Below, in pieces: positions 37,272 to 48,210 of a stretch of DNA of 64,000 nt (within the stretch, counting starts at the first letter, position 1; each line of letters begins with the position of its first letter). The stretch lies in NCBI GenBank assembly GCA_027488735.1, contig JAIYBB010000004.1, positions 434,001 through 498,000 on the forward strand. The letters are read 5' to 3'. Below the pieces are notes generated by a model, which made no database searches, was not told where the DNA came from, and saw only the letters and a program-made list of their open reading frames with translations. This stretch comes from Comamonadaceae bacterium. GTDB lineage: Bacteria > Pseudomonadota > Gammaproteobacteria > Burkholderiales > Burkholderiaceae_C. The position numbers and the translations under genes are program-made.

Positions 37272-38134
37272 TGGATTTCGCCAACTTCTCTATTCAACTG
37301 CTCAACAGTGTTCAGTACGGACTGCTGCTTTTTTTACTGGCGGCCGGACTCACGCTGATTTTTGGCATCATGGGAGTGGTCAATCTCGCGCATGGAAGTT
37401 TTTACATGCTCGGCGCATATTTGGCTTACGCCTTAACAGGCGCTTGGGATAATTTATTTCTGGCCGTGTTGGCTGGCGCCATCATTAGCCTGCTGCTAGG
37501 TTGGGGGCTGGAAAAAATGCTATTCAAACATTTTTATAAGCGCGACCACTTAGACCAAGTGCTGCTGACTTTTGGTTTGATTTATATATTTGAAGAAATT
37601 AGATCGATGGTGTGGGGTGACGATGTCCATAATGTCGCGATTCCGCAGTCGCTGAATTGGTCAATCAGCCTCACTGACACGCTGTCCTATCCGGCATACC
37701 GTTTATTCATGCTTGCAGTGTGCTTGTTGTTGGCCTTGGGTTTGTGGCTGCTCATCAGTCGCACCAAAATCGGCATGAAAATTCGTGCAGGGGCATTCAA
37801 CAGCGACATGGCGCAAGCCATGGGTGTGAATATCGTGCGTTTGCACGCCCTGGTGTTTGCCTTGGGGGTGGCATTGGCGTCGGTCGCAGGCATGTTGATT
37901 GCACCGCTGTCCAGCGTCTACCCGAACATGGGTTCGCAGGTGCTGATCATGTGCTTTGTGGTGGTGGTGATTGGCGGCATCGGATCGGTTCGTGGCGCAT
38001 TGACCGCGGCATTGTTGGTCGGCTTGGTCGACACCTTTGGCAAAGTGCTGTTGCCACAATTCGCCAGCATGCTGGTGTATGTGTTGATGGCCTTGGTATT
38101 GCTCTATAAACCCGAAGGCTTGTTCAAACAATGA
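37271..38134 (+). CDS. Liv-type ABC transporter permease (LivH-like)
   Basis: A 287-residue inner-membrane permease with about eight transmembrane helices. LTLIFGIMGVVNLAHGSFYM (about 30-49) and MGVNIVRLHALVFALGVALA with GGIGSVRGALTAALLVG are typical of LivH proteins. The ATG at 37271 shares a base with the upstream stop, so translation is coupled. An upstream in-frame start at 37139 lies within the binding protein gene and is rejected. It pairs with the following LivM-like permease. Confidence 0.93.
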   Translation: MDFANFSIQLLNSVQYGLLLFLLAAGLTLIFGIMGVVNLAHGSFYMLGAYLAYALTGAWDNLFLAVLAGAIISLLLGWGLEKMLFKHFYKRDHLDQVLLTFGLIYIFEEIRSMVWGDDVHNVAIPQSLNWSISLTDTLSYPAYRLFMLAVCLLLALGLWLLISRTKIGMKIRAGAFNSDMAQAMGVNIVRLHALVFALGVALASVAGMLIAPLSSVYPNMGSQVLIMCFVVVVIGGIGSVRGALTAALLVGLVDTFGKVLLPQFASMLVYVLMALVLLYKPEGLFKQ

Positions 38135-39117
38135 GTACTCCACAGGCCCACTTAGAAACCTTGCCCGTCAGCATCAAATTATTTTTGATGTTTGCATTTG
38201 TCGCCTTGCTGGCATTTCCTTTTGCCGAACAAGATTTTTACACCCAGATGGTCACCCGCATGATGATTCTGGCCATCTTCGCCATGAGCCTGGATCTGTT
38301 GCAAGGCATCACCGGTTTGGTGTCTTTGGGACACGCAGCATATTTTGGATTGGCCGGTTATGTAGTGGCCTACTTGTCACCCGCAGACGCTGGTGCCCAT
38401 TGGCTGATTGCTTTGCCTCTTGCCATGCTGGCCTCTGCCTTGGCTGCTTTGGTGATTGGTTTTTTTGTGGTCCGCACGCAAGGCATTTACTTCATCATGG
38501 TCACCATGGCGTTTTCACAAATGCTGTATTTCCTGTTTTTTGACAACAAGGCTTTGGGTGGGTCTGATGGTGTTTATATCAACGTACGACCCGCAGGACT
38601 GGGCTTGGATCTTGAAAACAAATGGGTGCTGTACTACTTCACTCTGGCTTGCATGGTGTTGACCTATGCATTTTTGCGCCGCTTGTTGTGGAGTTCATTT
38701 GGCAGAACCTTGAATGGCATACGCTTGAATGAACACCGTATTCGCGCGCTGGGCTATGCCAGCTTCAGTTACAAACTCACCGCGTTCACACTGGCGGGTG
38801 CGCTGGCCGGTCTTGCCGGTTTTTTGTGGGCCGCGCAAAGCGGTTATGTCAACCCGGAACTCATGGGGTTTCACATGAGCGCACACGCCATCATGATGGT
38901 GATTTTGGGCGGTATGGGCAACGTGGCTGGTGCCATGATAGGTGCGTTTGGTTTTGAACTCTTTTTACATCTGTTCAAAGATTTACCAAAGATCGGCAAT
39001 GTTGATTTAGGCAAACACTGGCAGCTATGGATGGGCTCCTTGATTGTGTTGGTGGTTGTGGTCGCACCTCAAGGGCTGATGGGCTTGTTGCGCAGAAAGC
39101 AGGCCACCAATGATTGA
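38131..39117 (+). CDS. Liv-type ABC transporter permease (LivM-like)
   Basis: A 328-residue permease with about nine membrane helices. Family segments are LLQGITGLVSLGHAAYFGLA, VVRTQGIYFIMVTMAFSQML, GGSDGV and VILGGMGNVAGAMIGAFGFE. The start overlaps the LivH-like stop by four bases (ATGA), and the end overlaps the first ATPase by eight. Its role is the second channel-forming subunit of the importer. Confidence 0.93.
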   Translation: MSTPQAHLETLPVSIKLFLMFAFVALLAFPFAEQDFYTQMVTRMMILAIFAMSLDLLQGITGLVSLGHAAYFGLAGYVVAYLSPADAGAHWLIALPLAMLASALAALVIGFFVVRTQGIYFIMVTMAFSQMLYFLFFDNKALGGSDGVYINVRPAGLGLDLENKWVLYYFTLACMVLTYAFLRRLLWSSFGRTLNGIRLNEHRIRALGYASFSYKLTAFTLAGALAGLAGFLWAAQSGYVNPELMGFHMSAHAIMMVILGGMGNVAGAMIGAFGFELFLHLFKDLPKIGNVDLGKHWQLWMGSLIVLVVVVAPQGLMGLLRRKQATND

Positions 39118-39870
39118 GCCATTGTTACAAGCCCGTGGCTTGAGCAAGCGCTACGGCGGCTTGCTTGCGGTCAACGACGTATCGTTGTCCTTGTATAAAA
39201 ACCAGTTGCACGCGGTTATTGGTCCCAACGGCGCCGGCAAAACCACCCTCACCCATTTGCTCAGTGGCGACGTGCCTGCAACAAGTGGCGAGTTGTGGCT
39301 CAAAGGTAAAAATGTCACAGGCTGGCCACACCACCGTTTGTCATTGCTTGAGCTGGGGCGAAGTTACCAAAAAACCAATGTTTTTTTTGCATTGACTGTG
39401 TGGGATAACTTGATGCTGGCAGCGCAATCGCGCCATGCCTTGGCACCCTACAACCCCTTGTCTTGGCTTGGCAACGCTGCATCAAACACGTCGGTGCGTG
39501 AACGTGCAGAGCGAGCCCTGCAATTGACCGCTTTAGCACCAGTGCAAAAACTGGTGGCGGCCAACCTCAGCCATGGCGTGCAGCGTCAATTGGAAATCGC
39601 CATGGTGCTGGCCACCGAACCTCAGGTGCTGCTGCTGGATGAACCTCTGGCCGGTATGGGTGCAGCAGAAGCAGAATCCATGGTGGCGTTGCTGCATCAA
39701 TTAAAAAAAGAGCATGCCATGTTGCTTGTAGAACACGACATGGACGCTGTCTTCGCGCTGGCAGAAGTGCTCACTGTGATGGTCAACGGCACGGTGATTG
39801 CAACAGGCACGCCTAACGACATCCGCGCCGATGCCAAAGTGCAAGCGGCGTATTTGGGTGAGGAATTGGC

Positions 39871-39874
<4 letters not shown>
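39110..39874 (+). CDS. Liv-type ABC transporter ATPase (LivG-like)
   Basis: A 254-residue ATPase with Walker A GPNGAGKTTLTHLL (about 36-49), Q-loop region SYQKTNVFFALTVWDNLML, signature LSHGVQRQLEIAM (the usual second Gly is His, as in many LivG proteins), Walker B VLLLDEPLAGMG and switch His in LLVEHDMDAVFALAE. The C-terminal tail ending QAAYLGEEL is characteristic of LivG. Overlaps of eight bases upstream and four downstream mark one translational unit. Confidence 0.93.
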
Positions 39875-41780
<1,906 letters not shown>

Positions 41781-41845
41781 CTCATTCGCGTCTGCCGAAT
41801 AAGCTTGCACTAAGATCTACCCACACAATCTATAGGTAGATCACC

Positions 41846-42778
41846 ATGTCCGGCAACACCACTCGCTTCATACCTTCCGACCAAAGCCTGCGCGGTGTTC
41901 GCGTCTTGAGCGTGGCACTCAACCTGCCCGGCCCCGCCGCCGTCATGCGGTTGGCAGACATGGGCGCTTCGTGCACCAAACTCGAACCGCTGCCGCCCAA
42001 AGGTTTTCCCAAAGGCAGTAGCAGCGACCCCATGGGCTTGTACGCGCCGCATGCATATGCGCAATTGCACGAAGGCGTGAAAGTGGTGCAAGCCGATTTA
42101 AAGTCCGACAAAGGACAAGCCAAACTGCATGGCTTGCTGGCTAAATCAGATGTATTGATCACTTCATTTCGTCCATCAGCCTTGAAGAAATTAAGCATAG
42201 ATTGGACTTCGCTGCATGCGAAATTTCCTTCCTTGATCATGGTCAGCATCGTTGGTGCCAAAGGCGCTGCCGCTGAAATTCCAGGTCACGATTTGACCTA
42301 TCTTGCAGCCAACGGTTTGGTCAATGGCTTGAATTTGCCGTCCACTTTGTTTGCCGATATGGCGGGTTCATCGCTGGCGGTGGAAGCGGTGTTGAAAGCG
42401 CTGTGGCAACGCGCACGGCCTGTGCGCACTCACGGCAAAGGTGTGTTCCACGAAGTGGTTTTGGAAGACGCGGCAGCTTATCTGGCATTACCGCGTCACT
42501 GGGGGTTGACCTTGCCCAAAGGCAGCGTTGGCGGCGCGCACGCAGGCTATGCGGTGTATGCGTGTATCAAAGGGCGAGTGGCCGTGGCCGCATTGGAGCC
42601 GCACTTCGCGGCGCGATTGGCAGAAGTGGCAGGTATCAAAGCCGCCAAGCCGGGACAAGACCTGATGGTTTTGCCTTCGACGCGGTTGAAGCTCACTGAA
42701 TTTTTTGCGGGTTTGACGCGCAAGCAAATAGACGCGTTGGCCAGCGGACATGATTTGCCCTTACTGACCATGACTTGA
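41846..42778 (+). CDS. CaiB/BaiF family III CoA-transferase-like protein, short
   Basis: A 310-residue protein of the family III CoA-transferase/racemase fold. It begins LRGVRVLSVALNLPGPAAVM, has the nucleotide-like turn RLADMGASCTKLEPLPP, DVLITSFRPSALKKLSIDW, and GHDLTYLAANGLVNGL where the catalytic Asp is expected. At 310 residues it is shorter than typical members (about 360-400), lacking much of the C-terminal small-domain return. A transferase or racemase role is uncertain. It starts 65 bases after pobA and its stop lies one base from the convergent ygiQ stop. Confidence 0.8.
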   Translation: MSGNTTRFIPSDQSLRGVRVLSVALNLPGPAAVMRLADMGASCTKLEPLPPKGFPKGSSSDPMGLYAPHAYAQLHEGVKVVQADLKSDKGQAKLHGLLAKSDVLITSFRPSALKKLSIDWTSLHAKFPSLIMVSIVGAKGAAAEIPGHDLTYLAANGLVNGLNLPSTLFADMAGSSLAVEAVLKALWQRARPVRTHGKGVFHEVVLEDAAAYLALPRHWGLTLPKGSVGGAHAGYAVYACIKGRVAVAALEPHFAARLAEVAGIKAAKPGQDLMVLPSTRLKLTEFFAGLTRKQIDALASGHDLPLLTMT

Positions 42779-42779
42779 A

Positions 42780-45191
42780 TTACTTCTGTTTGCGCGGCGG
42801 CAAGCCGGTGTGCTGCGTCAACATCTTGCCGGGCGAAGCCTTGACCCGCCCAGTCGTCACAGGCGAAGTTTTGGCGGTCGCAGCCGTGCTGTTTTTGCGA
42901 CGGCTGCTGGTGTAGCCCTCGGTGTTCAGCGGCTGAAAACGCGGTATCAAATGTTGTTTGCCGTTGCCAATCAAATCTGCCCTGCCCAAAGCTTTGAGTG
43001 CTTCGCGCAACAACGGCCAGTTGTTCGGGTCGTGGTAGCGCAAAAACGCTTTGTGTAAGCGGCGGCGTTTTTCACCGCGCACAATGTCCACCGCTTCGCT
43101 GTCGCGCCCTACCCGCTTGAGCGGATTTTTGCCCGAGTGGTACATGGCTGTCGCCGTGGCCATAGGGCTGGGGTAAAAGGTTTGCACTTGGTCGGCGCGA
43201 AAACTATTTTTCTTCAACCACACGGCCAAATGCATCATATCTTCATCGCGCGTGCCGGGGTGGGCTGCGATGAAGTATGGAATCAAATACTGTTTCTTGC
43301 CAGCCTCGGCGCTGTATTTGTCAAACATTTGCTTGAAACGTTCATAGCTGCCAATGCCCGGCTTCATCATCATAGACAGCGGGCTGCCCTCGGTGTGCTC
43401 GGGCGCAATCTTCAAATAACCACCGACATGGTGGGTCACCAGTTCTTTCACGTACTCAGGGCTTTCGACCGCCAAGTCGTAACGCAAGCCCGAACCGATG
43501 AGGATTTTTTTCACACCACGCAAGGCGCGCGCTTTGCGGTAGAGCTGTATCAGCGGCGCGTGACTGGTGTTGAGGTTTTGGCAAATGCCGGGAAACACGC
43601 AACTGGGTTTGCGGCACGCGGCTTCAATCTCAGGCGTTTTGCAACCGATGCGGTACATGTTGGCGGTGGGGCCACCCAAGTCGCTGACCACGCCGGTGAA
43701 GCCCGGCACTTTGTCGCGTATGTCTTCAATCTCGCGCAGGATGGATTCTTCGCTGCGGCTTTGAATGATGCGGCCTTCATGCTCAGTGATCGAACAAAAC
43801 GTGCAACCGCCAAAACAGCCGCGCATGATGTTGATGCTGAAGCGAATCATTTCCCACGCGGGAATTTTCGTCTCCGCATCGTGACCGCCTTTGGCGTCTT
43901 CGTACGCCGGGTGCGGACTGCGCGCATACGGCAAATCAAACACATGGTCCATTTCGGCGGTGGTCAGCGGTATGGGCGGCGGGTTGATCCACACATCGCG
44001 AGCGGTACGCCCTTCGCCGTGCGATTGCACCAAGGCGCGCGCATTACCGGGGTTGGTTTCCAAATGCAACACGCGGTTCGCATGCGCGTACAACACCGGG
44101 TCGGATTTGATTTGCTCGTAAGAAGGCAAACGAATGACCGAGCGTTCGCGCGGCGGCACTTTCAATTTTCCTTTGCCTTGCAATGCAGGGTTGGGTACAA
44201 ATTGCAAAGGTGAAGTGGTGAAACCGGGGCTGGATGTTGCGCCTGTTTGACCTGCAGCTAGAGCTATTGAAGCGGACTTTGCCAACAATGCCTTGTCAGT
44301 GGAAGCTGCTCCGTCTTTGCTGAATTGCAAAGTGGCTGCATCCGCCACCGCTTGCGCTTCGTCTTCGCGTGCACAGGTTTCGCCTTGCGCTTTGGCCTGA
44401 TCGCTGACCATCAAATACGGGTTCACATGCGCCTCTATGCGCCCGGGTGTGTCGACTTCGGTGGAGTCAATCTCAAACCAATCGGCGGGCGCTTCGCGCA
44501 CCAAATAAGCCGTGCCGCGCACATCGGTGATTTGCGTGATGGGCTCTTTGGCTGCGATACGGTGCGCCACTTCCACCAAGGCGCGTTCAGCGTTGCCGTA
44601 GAGCAGCAAATCGGCTTTGGCATCGATCAAGATGGAACGACGCACTTTGTCTTGCCAATAATCGTAATGCGCAATGCGGCGTAACGACGCTTCGATGCCG
44701 CCGATGATGATGGGCACCGCTGGGTAAGCTTCGCGGCAACGCTGGCTGTACACCAACACGCTGCGATCAGGCCGCTTGCCACCAACACCGCCTGCCGTGT
44801 AGGCATCATCGCTTCTGATCTTGCGGTCTGCTGTGTAGCGGTTGATCATGGAGTCCATGTTGCCCGCGGTCACGCCGAAAAATAAATTGGGTTGACCCAA
44901 TGCCTGGAAAGGCTCGGCGCTATGCCACTCCGGCTGGGCGATGATGCCCACGCGAAAGCCTTGCGCCTCCAACATGCGACCGATGACCGCCATGCCGAAA
45001 CTGGGGTGGTCCACATACGCGTCACCAGTCACCAAAATGATGTCGCAACTGTCCCATCCGAGTTGCGCCATTTCAGCGCGGCTCATGGGCAAAAACGGTG
45101 CTGTGCCGAAGCGAGCCGCCCAATACTTTTTGTAACTGGTCAGAGGTTTGGCGGCGCGATTGAAAAAGGAGACGTCTATAGGGGCGTTCAT
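42780..45191 (-). CDS. ygiQ: YgiQ family radical SAM protein
   Basis: An 803-residue radical-SAM protein of the YgiQ/UPF0313 family, function not established. The N-terminal half has the family's [20 protein letters not shown] (about 51-70) and [18 protein letters not shown]; the radical-SAM cluster motif is [18 protein letters not shown] (about 458-475), followed by [14 protein letters not shown] and the late [17 protein letters not shown]. The C-terminus is Lys/Thr/Arg-rich and probably disordered. A roughly 60-residue Ala/Ser/Thr-rich insertion (about 285-345) looks variable. It lies 90 bases after the preceding minus-strand gene. Confidence 0.93.
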   Translation of the reverse strand: MNAPIDVSFFNRAAKPLTSYKKYWAARFGTAPFLPMSRAEMAQLGWDSCDIILVTGDAYVDHPSFGMAVIGRMLEAQGFRVGIIAQPEWHSAEPFQALGQPNLFFGVTAGNMDSMINRYTADRKIRSDDAYTAGGVGGKRPDRSVLVYSQRCREAYPAVPIIIGGIEASLRRIAHYDYWQDKVRRSILIDAKADLLLYGNAERALVEVAHRIAAKEPITQITDVRGTAYLVREAPADWFEIDSTEVDTPGRIEAHVNPYLMVSDQAKAQGETCAREDEAQAVADAATLQFSKDGAASTDKALLAKSASIALAAGQTGATSSPGFTTSPLQFVPNPALQGKGKLKVPPRERSVIRLPSYEQIKSDPVLYAHANRVLHLETNPGNARALVQSHGEGRTARDVWINPPPIPLTTAEMDHVFDLPYARSPHPAYEDAKGGHDAETKIPAWEMIRFSINIMRGCFGGCTFCSITEHEGRIIQSRSEESILREIEDIRDKVPGFTGVVSDLGGPTANMYRIGCKTPEIEAACRKPSCVFPGICQNLNTSHAPLIQLYRKARALRGVKKILIGSGLRYDLAVESPEYVKELVTHHVGGYLKIAPEHTEGSPLSMMMKPGIGSYERFKQMFDKYSAEAGKKQYLIPYFIAAHPGTRDEDMMHLAVWLKKNSFRADQVQTFYPSPMATATAMYHSGKNPLKRVGRDSEAVDIVRGEKRRRLHKAFLRYHDPNNWPLLREALKALGRADLIGNGKQHLIPRFQPLNTEGYTSSRRKNSTAATAKTSPVTTGRVKASPGKMLTQHTGLPPRKQK

Positions 45192-45281
45192 TAGCCCTCG
45201 ATTCTAGGTGGAATGCAACATTTGATAGCGGGCTCATGACATGGCCGTTTTCCAGAGAGTGTCATTGACCAGCAAACAGCG

Positions 45282-45890
45282 TCAATCAAACTGCCATTGG
45301 TATTTAAGTTCGTAGTATTTGCTGGGTTGCATGTCCACCATTGGGCGATCAACCCAAGCGGACAAGTTCGGGCACCAGTATTGCCTGTCGTATTCATCCA
45401 AGCAGGGGCGTTCAATGACTTTTTCACCAAACCACTGGCCCCAAGACACATTCAGAATCTGAGTCGGCGAGATGTCAAACGTTTTGGCCATGCCAAAAAA
45501 GCTTGATTTGGAAATCGTCAATTTATCGGCCTGCATACCAGAGTCATGACCGACAGATAACAACCATTGTGTGCGTGGTTCCATGTAGTTCAATATCCAA
45601 CGTAAACGTGCAGTGCGCGGCGTATAAAACTTAACCAAGCGATGGGAAATACTTGTGTCATAAACAGAATAGGCAACGTCCGGAACACTAAAAACACTCC
45701 TGCCTGAACTTTGCGTAAAACTGCCGTGTTCTTTCCCGGCATAGAAATCACTCAATACGGGATAACGCAGCATGGTTGAATCTGCCTTGCGACCAGCAAG
45801 AGTCGTTGGACAGATTGCCTGTGCTCTTCTTCTCCTGCTAACGCGATCGGATGGTGCAAGAGCCATCCCAGCATCCAGAAAAATTTGCAC
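45282..45890 (-). CDS. Putative exported/outer-membrane protein, likely frameshifted near its 5' end
   Basis: This reading frame codes for up to 202 residues that I do not recognise. The C-terminal 150 (SVYDTSISHRLVKFY, RLRWILNYMEPRTQWLLSVG, ILNVSWGQWFGEKVIERPCL, YYELKYQWQFD) look like amphipathic barrel strands. Its N-terminal 40 residues are Arg-rich and unconvincing. A better start lies in another frame: ATG at 45901, two bases after the protease stop behind GAGGTG, encodes a good signal peptide (MARLCKFFWMLGWLLHHPIA, then LAG) but runs into a stop at 45752. A one-base indel near 45760-45840 would join the two. An internal ATG at 45773 is the alternative start if no shift exists. Confidence 0.5.
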   Translation of the reverse strand: MQIFLDAGMALAPSDRVSRRRRAQAICPTTLAGRKADSTMLRYPVLSDFYAGKEHGSFTQSSGRSVFSVPDVAYSVYDTSISHRLVKFYTPRTARLRWILNYMEPRTQWLLSVGHDSGMQADKLTISKSSFFGMAKTFDISPTQILNVSWGQWFGEKVIERPCLDEYDRQYWCPNLSAWVDRPMVDMQPSKYYELKYQWQFD

Positions 45891-45902
45891 AGGCGCGCCA
45901 TG

Positions 45903-47141
45903 TCACCTCAACTTGCCCACTGGTGCCAATGCACGAGACAGATTGGCTTCGCCTTTGCCGTAAATAGCTTTGTTGCAACCAATGTTGGTTTTAGAGCAGG
46001 CCAAGGTGCTGTAGGTTGCTGTGTCGAGCATGATGGAAGCCGTTTGGCTGGCGTTCAAGTTGGGAAATTTGCTGCGCACGATAGCCACATAACCGGCTAC
46101 ACGAGGCGCGGCAAACGATGTGCCATCAGCTTGGTTGACGCTGTTACCGTTGATATCGACTTGACCACTGTTGAAAGGCGTGGTGCCACTGGCCACTAAA
46201 AAACGGCTGCTGACATCGGAATCGGTCCCCGCCTTGTTGCTGTAACTAGCGATTTCCGCAGGAGCACTGAGAGAACCCGCCTGATTCAGTGCCCCGACGA
46301 TGAGTAACCGTGGATGGATGTTGGAGTCCTTGGACAAAAACCAGTTCAAGGGTTCTTGCTCTGACAAAATTCTGTCATTGCCGGCGGCTTTGGTGATGAC
46401 CGCATCTGAAAAAATAAATTGCGTCAATTGACCATTTAAACCTGCATCTTTCATGCGGTTGATCGTGGATACAGAAGAACCAGCATAAGCTGTGCGGGCT
46501 TGCAACAATTCAGCCGAAGTCCAAGGTCGTACGGATTGGTCTCGGCCAATTAAGGCAGACATATTGGCGGTATAGCTTTGGTTCACCACCCCTAATTTGA
46601 TCTTGTTTCCGTAAGAACCTGTTTGATCGCTGTTGAGTTGATTGAAAAAAATATTAGTGGCGTAGGGGTTAGCCACGATGTTTAAGCCATAAAAATTAGC
46701 TGCTGGCGCATACCGGTAAGCCAACAACCCGGTGATAACGCCGTGCTGCTCAGTCAAAGAGTCTTCAATCAATACATTCACATTTTTGCCGGTCCAACCT
46801 GCTTTCCAAGCATCGATAACTTCATCCAACGGACGGGAAATGACTGGCCCGGGACACGCACCTACCGTACACGGGGTGCGAGGGTCGGTTAAGCGTTGGC
46901 CCCAAAAATAAATGGGGTTAGGTGGCTGCCAATTGCCTGAGTCGGTATCGTATTGACTGGCAAAACCAGGCCCTTTGTTGTCCAATGCTGCTGCATTCAA
47001 GTCAAATGTTCCGTAGTCGATCTGAATTTTTTTATCTGTGTTGGATGCGGACTGCAATGTGGCTGAGGTGCCACCGCTTCCACCACAAGCTTGTAGTACA
47101 GACAGGCATACAACTAAGCCAATGGGTTTGGACACATTCAC
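45903..47141 (-). CDS. S8 (subtilisin-like) serine peptidase lipoprotein
   Basis: A 412-residue predicted lipoprotein (signal MNVSKPIGLVVCLSVLQAC, acyl Cys19, then a Gly/Ser linker). The peptidase domain shows NVNVLIEDS (Asp127, expected catalytic Asp), EQHGVITGLLAYRYAP (His133), ITKAAGND (oxyanion Asn255) and DGTSFAAPRVAGYVA (Ser342). The Asp-His interval is only six residues, whereas classic subtilisins have roughly 30, so the intervening surface segment is missing. It lacks a C-terminal autotransporter barrel in the same chain; a barrel-like gene follows. The 239 bases upstream (47142-47380) are AT-rich near the start with an inverted repeat TATGC-N5-GCATA, and otherwise hold no gene. Confidence 0.82.
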   Translation of the reverse strand: MNVSKPIGLVVCLSVLQACGGSGGTSATLQSASNTDKKIQIDYGTFDLNAAALDNKGPGFASQYDTDSGNWQPPNPIYFWGQRLTDPRTPCTVGACPGPVISRPLDEVIDAWKAGWTGKNVNVLIEDSLTEQHGVITGLLAYRYAPAANFYGLNIVANPYATNIFFNQLNSDQTGSYGNKIKLGVVNQSYTANMSALIGRDQSVRPWTSAELLQARTAYAGSSVSTINRMKDAGLNGQLTQFIFSDAVITKAAGNDRILSEQEPLNWFLSKDSNIHPRLLIVGALNQAGSLSAPAEIASYSNKAGTDSDVSSRFLVASGTTPFNSGQVDINGNSVNQADGTSFAAPRVAGYVAIVRSKFPNLNASQTASIMLDTATYSTLACSKTNIGCNKAIYGKGEANLSRALAPVGKLR

Positions 47142-47380
47142 CCCAAAAAATAAACTTTACTTTTTGGAATGTATTATTTAAAAGTATATAAATCTGTATT
47201 TAATATGCAATTAGCATACATTTATGCATACAAATTTTTGACCATCGCTTGGGTTTAATAGCTTTGAAAAAAAACTTCAATTGATGAATGACATGCACGG
47301 ACTGGGACCCAGACGAGAAGTAATCAAACCCTGGGTGCACCTGAACCCACAATGACCCTAATCAGCACCTACCGATTCAT

Positions 47381-48127
47381 TCAACCGCGGCGTTGTCTGA
47401 CTGTTTCGTACAAGCAAATACCGCTGGCCACAGACACGTTCAAACTCTCCACGCCGCCCGCCATGGGAATACTGACCAGCTGATCGCAGGTCTTGCGTGT
47501 TAACTGCCTGAGGCCGCTGCCTTCCGCGCCCAATACCCAGGCAGTCGATATTTTCAAATCCACGTCATAAAGCGTTTTCTCGGCATCGTCACTGGTGCCG
47601 GTGATCCAAATATTGCGCTCTTTCAATTCGTTGAGCGTGCGCGCCAAGTTCGTCACCATGAAATACGGCACGGTCTCGGCCGCGCCACTGGCCACCTTGG
47701 CCACGGTGGCGTTGATGCCCACAGCGTGGTCTTTGGGCGCAATCACCGCGTGCACGCCTGCACCGTCAGCCACGCGCAAACATGCGCCCAAATTGTGCGG
47801 GTCGGTGATGCCATCCAGCACCAAGATCAACGCCGGTTCGTCATCCGGCAATGCCTCCAGGCATTCATCCAGAGACTTGGCAATATCAATCGCATGCACC
47901 CGCGCCACCACGCCTTGGTGGCCGTGGTTACCGGCCAACTGCGCCAACCGCATGCCGTCTGCCTCCACCAATTTCACTTTGGCTTCTTTGGCGCGCTCTT
48001 GAAACTGGCGCATACGCGCGTCTCTGCGTGTCGGGTCGAAAAACACTTCGATGACCGACGCTGGCGTGGTTTTCAGTCGCACACCGACTGCATGAAAACC
48101 GAACAAAACTTTAGGGCTGGAGGCCAT
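47381..48127 (-). CDS. rlmB: 23S rRNA (guanosine2251-2'-O)-methyltransferase RlmB
   Basis: A 248-residue SpoU-type SPOUT methyltransferase modifying G2251 in the 23S P-loop. The N-terminal substrate-binding domain begins KVLFGFHAVGVRLKTTP; the catalytic domain has LILVLDGITDPHNLGACLRV (motif 1), WVLGAEGSGLRQLTRKTCD (motif 2) and IPMAGGVESLNVSVASGICL (motif 3), all diagnostic. An upstream 10-bp hairpin lies 16 bases before its ATG. Length matches the family. Confidence 0.95.
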   Translation of the reverse strand: MASSPKVLFGFHAVGVRLKTTPASVIEVFFDPTRRDARMRQFQERAKEAKVKLVEADGMRLAQLAGNHGHQGVVARVHAIDIAKSLDECLEALPDDEPALILVLDGITDPHNLGACLRVADGAGVHAVIAPKDHAVGINATVAKVASGAAETVPYFMVTNLARTLNELKERNIWITGTSDDAEKTLYDVDLKISTAWVLGAEGSGLRQLTRKTCDQLVSIPMAGGVESLNVSVASGICLYETVRQRRG

Positions 48128-48143
48128 TCACTGCTTTCTTTGG

Positions 48144-48168
48144 GGTGTGCATGTGAAGCATGCACACC
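48144..48168. other. Perfect 10-bp inverted repeat upstream of rlmB
   Basis: Arms GGTGTGCATG (48144-48153) and CATGCACACC (48159-48168) flank a five-base loop in the 83-base gap between the hydrolase stop and the rlmB start. No U-tract follows on either strand. It could be a leader hairpin of rlmB, a rho-assisted terminator or an operator. Confidence 0.5.
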
Positions 48169-48210
48169 GGTTCACTAAACGCTTGGGGGCTGCTTGATAC
48201 GCACAAGGCT

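Noticed and set aside
43137..44213. A 358-codon plus-strand reading frame opposite ygiQ
   Set aside because: It lies wholly antisense to a well-supported radical-SAM gene, has composition typical of complementary-frame translation (His/Arg/Val-rich), and no recognisable motif.
45236..45265. Possible terminator after the barrel-like gene (ATGACA/TGTCAT with 18-base loop)
   Set aside because: Short six-base arms, large loop and no U-tract; not distinguishable from chance.
47281..47345. Terminator of rlmB in the gap before the S8 gene
   Set aside because: Only short imperfect palindromes (for example CTGGGACCCAG) without a U-tract on the minus strand.
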